Shown here piece by piece: positions 12,801-24,800 of a DNA stretch of 45,024 bases. Below the pieces are notes generated by a model. The model saw only the letters and a list, made by a program, of their open reading frames with translations, made no database searches and was not told the origin of the DNA. Positions within the stretch are counted from its first letter, which is position 1; each line of letters begins with the position of its first letter. Source of the stretch: Branchiostoma floridae (taxonomy: Eukaryota; Chordata; Leptocardii; Amphioxiformes; Branchiostomatidae); assembly GCF_000003815.2 (NCBI RefSeq), contig NC_049980.1, positions 13,037,430 to 13,082,453 on the forward strand, written 5' to 3'. The position numbers were made by a program, and so were the translations under genes.

Positions 12801-15800
12801 TGTTTTCTCCATATGTACTCAAGAACCGTTCAATATCCTTGTGAAGTCGTCCGTTGGGTGTATATAGTGGAAATATACACTTAAATAGCACATGTGACCA
12901 GTTAACAATTATATTTTTTTTTTTACAGCTTTAGTGTGTCGAACACCTCTGGACATCATTTTGCTGTTGGATGGATCAGGAAGCGTAGGGGCCTACAACT
13001 TTGAGAAAGTGAAACAGTTTTCTCAAAAGCTCGTCGAGACCTTTGACATCGGTCCATCTGCAACGCAAATAGGGGTTATCCAATACAGCACGCGTGTGAG
13101 ACAGGAATTCTCCATGAACAGCTTCCAAAGCAAAGAAGCTTTGTCCAATGCAATCGACGATATTCCATACATGCGAGGCGGTACACTGACTGGAAGGGCT
13201 ATCAGGTATGTGAGCAGGTACGGCTTTGCAAGATCGGATGGAGCTCGTCCGGGAGTAGCAAAAGTGCTTATTGTCGTCACAGATGGCATTTCGTATGACG
13301 GAGTGGCAACACCAGCATATAAAGCAAGACAGAAGGGAATCCTTGTCTACGCTATTGGTGTGTCAGGCTACGACCTGACGCAGCTCGAGCAGATCGCCAG
13401 CAATAACAGGACCTTGGCTGTGGTGGACAACTTCAACCTGCTGGATAGTCTGAGGAACACACTTTTGACTGGAGTTTGTGATGGTAAATATGTTTTTGCA
13501 TTTTTGTCAGGTTTTGGGGTCGAGAAATTGATTTTTTGTAAAGACGCAGGCCTTACACACTTATTTATCTTATCATTTTCAGCCGTGCCACCAGTCTTTG
13601 TGTGTGTAACATTGACTACCCAGTTCTCCATACAACTGAGAAACCCTGACTCGAGCGAATTCTCCAGCATCACCAGTGCTCTCATTGCAGAGGCAGGGAA
13701 ATGTTTCTTGCCATTGGAATTAAAGCATGTATACATACCTCAATTTCATCATATCACCTTGACTTTTGTCTGAATAAACTCATCGCTTTACCGGTAAATC
13801 GTCACAGGAATAAATAAAGCGTTTGATCATGAATAACACATTGAACCTTTTGTGCAGGTATCCCAACTATTTACCTCCATCGTGGGATTCCAAGGAGCAA
13901 CTGTGGTTGGTTACCAACCTGCGTAAGTAGACCTCTTCAAGATCATCTTCATGAAAGCTAAGCCTTATACATGGATCATTGTACACCTGACCGTGTATTA
14001 TAGTCTCTTATTATATTATTCAGACCTTCAGAAGCTTTGAATGAAATAAGCTGGTGTTTATCCGGCTCCTTTTTTTAGGAGTCGACATACACAGTTGCCG
14101 TAATATTTCTTCCAAATTATTATATTTCGTCGTTTGTTAATATACCATTACCAAATCAAAATAGAATTGAATGCTTTGCTGATATGATCTTTTTCATAGA
14201 AAACAAGTGTGTATGGTTTTCTATCATTTCAGCCCTGACAATCAAGTAAAAGTATCAATTGCTGTCTTTGTTGCTGAGTTTGCTGCTACTACCATGAAGC
14301 AAACATTTGTTGTTGCTGTAAGCACTGGCAACTTGGGATCTATATCGGTGAATGCAAGCTCCGCCGTCATTGTTCAACAAGGTAAGGATTTATTTATTAA
14401 AGATGATTATCACTTCTTATCCTTGCGTTTGTTGTGCTGCTCTTTGCAACGTTAATTTCAATAACTTTTTTTCCACTGGTCGTCATATTATAAAAGAGGC
14501 TACGTTGGTGAAAAGAGCCATGTTGTTGTGTAGTGGGTCAAGATCTCTCCTTCATGAAACCGACATCAGTCACAATTTTTACTCTGCTCTGTCTTCCTTT
14601 CACCAGAAACGAATTCAACCATAGTAAGTCTGGTAGTTCAAAGGAATTGCAGTGCAGATCTACTCAACCCGGAGTCAGCGATGTACATTGCCCTGGTCGC
14701 TCAAATTGAATCTGCGGTGAGATCATATGACGCATTTATTGATGACTAGGCATATAAAAAGTGTTGTTTAGAGCTGAAGACACTTTGTCCATGTCGACGC
14801 TAAAATCTCTCAGGAGTTTCCTTTTGCTTTAAGTAGTATTGCTAGCAATTCACACACAAGGAAACACTAGTTACATGTATGATTGTGTTTCATATTAATT
14901 GATAACATTTTCTCGTGGGTTTTGTTTGGTGATTTAGAATTGTTGGCAACATTTTAGACATCTATATCATTTTTGGGCAGCTTGACATACTTGATGCCTT
15001 GTGACTAATAAGCCCTTTAATTGATCATTTTTAGGTGCTGTCTATTCTTCAAAACATCCCAGGGGTCGTCTCCATTGAAGTGAGCGGCATCAGTTGCTCG
15101 TAAGTCCAGTTTTGTGTTTACAATACATTTCTATTGACTTCAGACCGAGTCCTAGTCCAACCTTTGCATTTACCACTAGTGCACTGCGACACATTGCTGT
15201 ATAATTATCGGACGATAACAGATTTTTTTTTTGTTCTCTCCAGTGGGCTTTACATCAGAGTAACCATTACTGTAGTGGTGGTGTCCACGTCCTCTAGTTC
15301 ACTAGTGACGACAGTCTCTACAGCTGTGTCATCAGGGAATGTGGGAGGCCTGACTGTCGATCCAACTTCATTCATTTCAGGAGACGAAGGTCCGTAGATC
15401 ATATTCAGGATTATTGTAATGTCTCTGTGTCTAAATAGATTAATGCAGACGTATTTCTAAAAGTGCAAGAGTTTCATAATCGTTGCAAGTTATTGTGGCC
15501 TAACATTATAGCATTTTGTTTTCTCCATATGTACTCAGGAACCGTTCAATATCCTTGTGAAGTCGTCCGTTGGGTGTATATAGTGGAAATAAACACTTAA
15601 ATAGCACATGTGACCAGTTAACAATATTATATTATATAATTTTTTTTTTACAGCTTTAGTGTGTCGAACACCTCTGGACATCATTTTGCTGTTGGATGGA
15701 TCAGGAAGCGTAGGGGCCTACAACTTTGAGAAAGTGAAACAGTTTTCTCAAAAGCTCGTCGAGACCTTTGACATCGGTCCATCTGCAACGCAAATAGGGG

Positions 15801-18800
15801 TTATCCAATACAGCACGCGTGTGAGACAGGAATTCTCCATGAACAGCTTCCAAAGCAAAGAAGCTTTGTCCAATGCAATCGACGATATTGCATACATGCG
15901 AGGCGGTACACTGACTGGAAGGGCTATCAGGTATGTGAGCAGGTACGGCTTTGCAAGATCGGATGGAGCTCGTCCGGGAGTAGCAAAAGTGCTTATTGTC
16001 GTCACAGATGGCATTTCGTATGACGGAGTGGCAACACCAGCATATAAAGCAAGACAGAAGGGAATCCTTGTCTACGCTATTGGTGTGTCAGGCTACGACC
16101 TGACGCAGCTCGAGCAGATCGCCAGCAATAACAGGACCTTGGCTGTGGTGGACAACTTCAACCTGCTGGATAGTCTGAGGAACACACTTTTGACTGGAGT
16201 TTGTGATGGTAAATATGTTTTTGCATTTTTGTCAGGTTTTGGGGTCGAGAAATTGATTTTTTTGTAAAGACGCAGGCCTTACACACTTATTTATCTTATC
16301 ATTTTCAGCCGTGCCACCAGTCTTTGTGTGTGTAACATTGACTACCCAGTTCTCCATACAACTGAGAAACCCTGACTCGAGCGAATTCTCCAGCATCACC
16401 AGTGCTCTCATTGCAGAGGTAGGGAAATGTTTCTTGCCATTGGAATTAAAGCATGTATACATACCTCAATTTCATCATATCACCTTGACTTTTGTCTGAA
16501 TAAAATCATCGCTTTACCGGTAAATCGTCACAGGAATAAATAAAGCGTTTGATCATGAATAACACATTGAACCTTTTGTGCAGGTATCCCAACTATTTAC
16601 CTCCATCGTGGGATTCCAAGGAGCAACTGTGGTTGGTTACCAACCTGCGTAAGTAGACCTCTTCAAGATCATCTTCATGAAAGCTTATACATGGATCATT
16701 GTACACCTGACCGTGTATTATAGTCTCTTATTATATTATTCAGACCTTCAGAAGCTTTGAATGAAATAAGCTGGTGTTTATCCGGCTCCTTTTTTTAGGA
16801 GTCGACATACACAGTTGCCGTAATATTTCTTCCAAATTATTATATTTCGTCGTTTGTTAATATACCATTACCAAATCAAAATAGAATTGAATGCTTTGCT
16901 GATATGATCTTTTTCATCGAAAACAAGTGTGTGTGGTTTTCTATCATTTCAGCCCTGACAATCAAGTAAAAGTATCAATTGCTGTCTTTGTTGCTGAGTT
17001 TGCTGCTACTACCATGAAGCAAACATTTGTTGTTGCTGTAAGCACTGGCAACTTGGGATCTATATCGGTGAATGCAAGCTCCGCCGTCATTGTTCAACAA
17101 GGTAAGGATTGATTTATTAAAGATGATTATCACTTCTTATCCTTGCGTTTGTTGTGCTGCTCTTTGCAACGTTAATTTCAATAACTTTTTTCCACTGGTC
17201 GTCGTATTATAAAAGAGGTTACGTTGGCGAAAAGAGCCATGTTGTTGTGTAGTAAGTCAAGATCTCTCCTTCATGAAACCGACATTAGTCACAATTTTTA
17301 CTCTGCTCTGTCTTCCTTTCACCAGAAACGAATTCAACCATAGTAAGTCTGGTAGTTCAAAGGAATTGCAGTGCAGATCTACTCAACCCGGAGTCAGCGA
17401 TGTACATTGCCCTGGTCGCTCAAATTGAATCTGCGGTGAGATCATATGACGCATTTATTGATGACTAGGCATATAAAAAGTGTTGTTTAGAGCTGAAGAC
17501 ACTTTGTCCATGTCGACGCTAAAATCTCTCAGGAGTTTCCTTTTGCTTTATGTAGTATTGCTAGCAATTCACACACAAGGAAACACTAGTTACATGCATG
17601 ATTGTGTTTCATATTAATTGATAACATTTTCTCGTGGGTTTTGTTTGGTGATTTTGAATTGTTGGCAAGATTTTAGACATCTATATCATTTTCAGGCAGC
17701 TTAACATACTTGATGCCTTGTGACTAATAAGCCCTTTAATTGATCATTTTTAGGTGCTGTCTATTCTTCAAAACATCCCAGGGGTCGTCTCCATTGAAGT
17801 GAGCGGCATCAGTTGCTCGTAAGTCCAGTTTTGTGTTTACAAAACATTTCTGTTGACTTCAGACCGAGGCCTAGTCCAACCTTTGCATTTAGCACCAGTG
17901 CACTGCGACACATTGCTGTATAATTATCGGACGTTGACAACCTTTTTTTTGTTCTCTCCAGTGGGCTTTACATCAGAGTAACCATTACTGTAGTGGTGGT
18001 GTCCACGTCCTCTAGTTCACTAGTGACGACAGTCTCTACAGCGGTATCATCAGGGAATGTGGGAGGCCTGACTGTCGATCCGACTTCATTCATTTCAGGA
18101 GACGAAGGTCCGTAGATCATATTCAGGATTATTGTAATGTCTCTCTGTCTAAATAGATTAATGCAGACGTATTTTCTAAAAGTGCAAGAGTTTCATAATC
18201 GTTGCAAGTTATTGTGGCCTAACATTATAGCATTTTGTTTTCTCCATATGTACTCAGGAACCTTTCAATATCCTTGTGAAGTCGTCCGTTGGGTGTATAT
18301 AGTGGAAATAAACACTTAAATAGCACATGTGACCAGTTAACAATATTATATTATATTTTTTTTTACAGCTTTAGTGTGTCGAACACCTCTGGACATCATT
18401 TTGCTGTTGGATGGATCAGGAAGCGTAGGGGCCTACAACTTTGAGAAAGTGAAACAGTTTTCTCAAAAGCTCGTCGAGACCTTTGACATCGGTCCATCTG
18501 GAACGCAAATAGGGGTTATCCAATACAGCACGCGTGTGAGACAGGAATTCTCCATGAACAGCTTCCAAAGCAAAGAAGCTTTGTCCAATGCAATCGACGA
18601 TATTGCATACATGCGAGGCGGTACACTGACTGGAAGGGCTATCAGGTATGTGAGCAGGTACGGCTTTGCAAGATCGGATGGAGCTCGTCCGGGAGTAGCA
18701 AAAGTGCTTATTGTCGTCACAGATGGCATTTCGTATGACGGAGTGGCAACACCAGCATATAAAGCAAGACAGAAGGGAATCCTTGTCTACGCTATTGGTG

Positions 18801-21800
18801 TGTCAGGCTACGACCTGACGCAGCTCGAGCAGATCGCCAGCAATAACAGGACCTTGGCTGTGGTGGACAACTTCAACCTGCTGGATAGTCTGAGGAACAC
18901 ACTTTTGACTGGAGTTTGTGATGGTAAATATGTTTTTGCATTTTTGTCAGGTTTTGGGGTCGAGAAGTTGATTTTTTGTAAAGACGCAGGCCTTACACAC
19001 TTATCTATCTTATCATTTTCAGCCGTGCCACCAGTCTTTGTGTGTGTAACATTGACTACCCAGTTCTCCATACAACTGAGAAACCCTGACTCGAGCGAAT
19101 TCTCCAGCATCACCAGTGCTCTCATTGCAGAGGTAGGGAAATGTTTCTTGCCATTGGAATTAAAGCATGTATACATACCTCAATTTCATCATATCACCTT
19201 GACTTTTGTCTGAATAAAATCATCGCTTTACCGGTAAATCGTCACAGGAATAAATAATTGAGCGTTTGATCATGAATAACACATTGAACCTTTTGTGCAG
19301 GTATCCCAACTATTTACCTCCATCGTGGGATTCCAAGGAGCAACTGTGGTTGGTTACCAACCTGCGTAAGTAGACCTCTTCAAGATCATCTTCATGAAAG
19401 CTTATACATGGATCATTGTACACCTGACCGTGTATTATAGTGTCTTATTATATTATTCAGACCTTCAGAAGCTTTGAATGAAATAAGCTGGTGTTTATCC
19501 GGCTCCTTTTTTTAGGAGTCGACATACACAGTTGCCGTAATATTTCTTCCAAATTATCATATTTCGTCGTTTGTTAATATACCATTACCAAATCAAAATA
19601 GAATTGAATGCTTTGCTGATATGATCTTTTTCATCGAAAACAAGTGTGTGTGGTTTTCTATCATTTCAGCCCTGACAATCAAGTAAAAGTATCAATTGCT
19701 GTCTTTGTTGCTGAGTTTGCTGCTACTACCATTAAGCAAACATTTGTTGTTGCTGTAAGCACTGGCAACTTGGGATCTATATCGGTGAATGCAAGCTCCG
19801 CCGTCATTGTTCAACAAGGTAAGGATTGATTTATTAAAGATGATTATCACTTCTTATCCTTGCGTTTGTTGTGCTGCTCTTTGCAACGTTAATTTCAATA
19901 ACTTTGTTCCACTGGTCGTCGTATTATAAAAGAGGTTACGTTGGCGAAAAGAGCCATGTTGTTGTGTAGTAAGTCAAGATCTCTCCTTCATGAAACCGAC
20001 ATTAGTCACAATTTTTACTCTGCTCTGTCTTCCTTTCACCAGAAACGAATTCAACCATAGTAAGTCTGGTAGTTCAAAGGAATTGCAGTGCAGATCTACT
20101 CAACCCGGAGTCAGCGATGTACATTGCCCTGGTCGCTCAAATTGAATCTGCGGTGAGATCATATGACGCATTTATTGATGACTAGGCATATAAAAAGTGT
20201 TGTTTAGAGCTGAAGACACTTTGTCCATGTCGACGCTAAAATCTCTCAGGAGTTTCCTTTTGCTTTATGTAGTATTGCTAGCAATTCACACACAAGGAAA
20301 CACTAGTTACATGCATGATTGTGTTCCATATTAATTGATAACATTTTCTCGTGGGTTTTGTTTGGTGATTTTGAATTGTTGCGGGATTTTAGACATCTAT
20401 ATCATTTTCAGGCAGATTAACATACTTGATGCCTTGTGACTAATAAGCCCTTTAATTGATCATTTTTAGGTGCTGTCTATTCTTCAAAACATCCCAGGGG
20501 TCGTCTCCATTGAAGTGAGCGGCATCAGTTGCTCGTAAGTCCAGTTTTGTGTTTACAAAACATTTCTGTTGACTTCAGACCGATTCCTAGTCCAACCTTT
20601 GCATTTACCACCAGTGCACTGCGACACATTGCTGTATAATTATCGGACGTTGACAACCTTTTTTTTGTTCTCTCCAGTGGGCTTTACATCAGAGTAACCA
20701 TTACTGTAGTGGTGGTGTCCACGTCCTCTAGTTCACTAGTGACGACAGTCTCTACAGCGGTATCATCAGGGAATGTGGGAGGCCTGACTGTCGATCCGAC
20801 TTCATTCATTTCAGGAGACGAAGGTCCGTAGATCATATTCAGGATTATTGTAATGTCTCTCTGTCTAAATAGATTAATGCAGACGTATTTTCTAAAAGTG
20901 CAAGAGTTTCATAATCGTTGCAAGTTATTGTGGCCTAACATTATAGCATTTTGTTTTCTCCATATGTACTCAGGAACCGTTCAATATCCTTGTGAAGTCG
21001 TCCGTTGGGTGTATATAGTGGAAATAAACACTGAAATAGCACATGTGACCAGTTAACAATATTATATTATTTTTTTTACAGCTTTAGTGTGTCGAACACC
21101 TCTGGACATCATTTTGCTGTTGGATGGATCAGGAAGCGTAGGGGCCTACAACTTTGAGAAAGTGAAACAGTTTTCTCAAAAGCTCGTCGAGACCTTTGAC
21201 ATCGGTCCATCTGGAACGCAAATAGGGGTTATCCAATACAGCACGCGTGTGAGACAGGAATTCTCCATGAACAGCTTCCAAAGCAAAGAAGCTTTGTCCA
21301 ATGCAATCGACGATATTGCATACATGCGAGGCGGTACACGGACTGGAAGGGCTATCAGGTATGTGAGCAGGTACGGCTTTGCAAGATCGGATGGAGCTCG
21401 TCCGGGAGTAGCAAAAGTGCTTATTGTCGTCACAGATGGCATTTCGTATGACGGAGTGGCAACACCAGCATATAAAGCAAGACAGAAGGGAATCCTTGTC
21501 TACGCTATTGGTGTGTCAGGCTACGACCTGACGCAGCTCGAGCAGATCGCCAGCAATAACAGGACCTTGGCTGTGGTGGACAACTTCAACCTGCTGGATA
21601 GTCTGAGGAACACACTTTTGACTGGAGTTTGTGATGGTAAATATGTTTTTGCATTTTTGTCAGGTTTTGGGATCGAGAAATTGATTTTTTGTAAAGACGC
21701 AGGCCTTACACACTTATTCATCTTGTCATTTTCAGCCGTGCCGCCAGTCTTTGTGTGTGTAACATTGACTACCCAGTTCTCCATACAACTGAGAAACCCT

Positions 21801-24800
21801 GACTCGAGCGAATTCTCCAGCATCACCAGTGCTCTCATTGCAGAGGTAGGGAAATGTTTCTTGCCATTGGAATTAAAGCATGTATACATACCTCAATTTC
21901 ATCATATCACCTTGACTTTTATCTGAATAAAATCATGGCTTTACCGGTAAATCGTCACAGGAATAAATAATTGAGCGTTTGATCATGAATAACACATTGA
22001 ACCTTTTGTGCAGGTATCCCAACTATTTACCTCCATCGTGGGATTCCAAGGAGCAACTGTGGTTGGTTACCAACCTGCGTAAGTAGACCTCTTCAAGATC
22101 TTCTTCATTAAAGCTTATACATGTATCATTGTACACCTGACCGTGTAGTTATTTATCTTCAGAAGCTCTGAATGAAATAGGCTGGTGTTTATCCGGCTCC
22201 TTTTTTTAGGAGTCGACATACACAGTTGCCGTAATATTTCTTCCAAATTATTATATTTCGTCGTTTGTTGATATACCATTACCAAATCAAAATGGAATTG
22301 AATGCTTTGCTGATATGATATTTTTCATAGAAAACAAATGTGTAATGGTTTGCTATCATTTCAGCCCTGACAATCAAGTAAAAGTATCAATTGCTGTCTT
22401 TGTTGCTGAGTTTGCTGCTACTACCATGAAGCAAACATTTGTTGTTGCTGTAAGCACTGGCAACTTGGGATCTATATCGGTGAATGCAAGCTCCGCTGTC
22501 ATTGTTCGACAAGGTAAGGATTGATTTATTAAAGATGATTATCACTTCTTATCCTTGCGTTTGTTGTGCTGCTCTTTGCAACGTTAATTTCAATAACTTT
22601 TTTCCACTGGTCGTCGTATTATAAAAGAGGTTACGTTGGCGAAAAGAGCCATGTTGTTGTGTAGTAAGTCAAGATCTCTCCTTCATGAAACCGACATCAG
22701 TCACAACTTTTACTCTGCTCTGTCTTCTTTTCACCAGAAACGAATTCAACCATAGTAAGTCTGGTAGTTCAAAGGAATTGCAGTGCAGATCTACTCAACC
22801 CGGAGTCAGCGATGTACATTGCCCTGGTCGCTCAAATTGAATCTGCGGTGAGATCATATGACGAATTTATTGATGAGTAGGCATATAAAAAGTGTTGTTT
22901 AGAGCTGAAGACACTTTGTCCATGTCGACGCTCAAACCTCTCAGGAAATTTTGCTTGCTTTCATTAGTATTGCTAGCAATTCACACACAAGAAAACACTA
23001 GTTACATGTATGATTGTGTTCCATATTAATTGATAACATTTTCTCGTGGGCTTTGTTTGGTGATTTTGAATTGTTGGCAAGATTTTAGACATCTATATCA
23101 ATTTTGGGCAGCTTGACATACTTGATGCCTTGTGACTAAAGCCCTTTAATTGATCATTTTCAGGTGCTATCTATTCTTCAAAACATCCCAGGGGTCGTCT
23201 CCATTGAAGTGAGCGGCATCAGTTGCTCGTAAGTCCAGTTTTGTGTTTACAAAACATTTCTGTTGACTTCAGACCGATTCCTAGTCCAACCTTTGCATTT
23301 ACCACCAGTGCACTGCGACACATTGCTGTATAATTATCGGACGTTGACAACCTTTTTTTTTTCGGTCTCTCCAGTGGGCTTTACATCNNNNNNNNNNNNN
23401 NNNNNNNNNNNNNNNNNNNNNNNNNNNNNNNNNNNNNNNNNNNNNNNNNNNNNNNNNNNNNNNNNNNNNNNNNNNNNNNNNNNNNNNNNNNNNNNNNNNN
23501 NNNNNNNNNNNNNNNNNNNNNNNNNNNNNNNNNNNNNNNNNNNNNNNNNNNNNNNNNNNNNNNNNNNNNNNNNNNNNNNNNNNNNNNNNNNNNNNNNNNN
23601 NNNNNNNNNNNNNNNNNNNNNNNNNNNNNNNNNNNNNNNNNNNNNNNNNNNNNNNNNNNNNNNNNNNNNNNNNNNNNNNNNNNNNNNNNNNNNNNNNNNN
23701 NNNNNNNNNNNNNNNNNNNNNNNNNNNNNNNNNNNNNNNNNNNNNNNNNNNNNNNNNNNNNNNNNNNNNNNNNNNNNNNNNNNNNNNNNNNNNNNNNNNN
23801 NNNNCATTTTGCTGTTGGATGGATCAGGAAGCGTAGGGTCCTACAACTTTGAGAAAGTGAAACAAGTTTTCTCAAAAGCTCGTCGAGACCTTTGACATCG
23901 GTCCATCTGGAACGCAAATAGGGGTTATCCAATACAGCACGCGTGTGAGACAGGAATTCTCCATGAACAGCTTCCAAAGCAAAGAAACTTTGTCCAATGC
24001 AATCGACGATATTGCATACATGCGAGGCGGTACACGGACTGGAAGGGCTATCAGGTATGTGAGCAGGTACGGCTTTGCAAGATCGGATGGAGCTCGTCCG
24101 GGAGTAGCAAAAGTGCTTATTGTCGTCACAGATGGCATTTCGTATGACGGAGTGGCAACACCAGCATATAAAGCAAGACAGAAGGGAATCCTTGTCTACG
24201 CTATTGGTGTGTCAGGCTACGACCTGACGCAGCTCGAGCAGATCGCCAGCAATAACAGGACCTTGGCTGTGGTGGACAACTTCAACCTGCTGGATAGTCT
24301 GAGAAACACACTTTTGACAGGAGTTTGTGAAGGTAAATATTATTTTACCTTTTTTATTAACTTGTCTGACAGTGTTGGTATGTTTTGAAATATTCATAAG
24401 CACTCTGATACTTTTTAGAAATTCTTGTTTTTTTATTCCTCCTTTAGTTGTGCCACCAGTCTTTGTATGTGTGACTTTGAATGTCCCATTCTCCATACAA
24501 CTGAGAAACGTCGAATCGGTTGAATTCTCCAGCATCACCAGTGTTCTCCGGACAGAGGTAAGAAAAATGTTTCTTGACAGTTATTGCATACGATATAGCA
24601 CAGATCATATATTGAAGCTTTGTCTGCGATACATTAACACATGGATATTTGCTAACTGGATTTGCACCGTTTTGCAGGTATCCAACTTGTTTATCTCCGT
24701 TCCGGGATTCCAAAGTACATCTATCGTCAGTTACCAACCTGCGTGAGTAGACTTATGATGCCAATCTTTTATCAGTATTGGCGTCATGTAAAGGTACGAT

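Larger units (their letters stand above)
1..24332 (+). repeat. Near-identical 2.7-kb tandem gene-cassette array
   Basis: vWA exons start at 1005, 3726, 6441, 9301, 12929, 15654, 18369 and 21082, with the ninth start hidden in a gap. Spacings are 2721, 2715, 2860 (gap padding), 3628 (insertion), 2725, 2715 and 2713. Exons and introns are almost the same from copy to copy, with a small set of shared variants scattered in mosaic patterns. Identity ends at about 24310-24340. Confidence 0.95.

Noticed and set aside
1-24332. CRISPR-like or bacterial repeat system
   Set aside because: Repeats are 2.7 kb with spliced coding exons; nothing prokaryotic is present.
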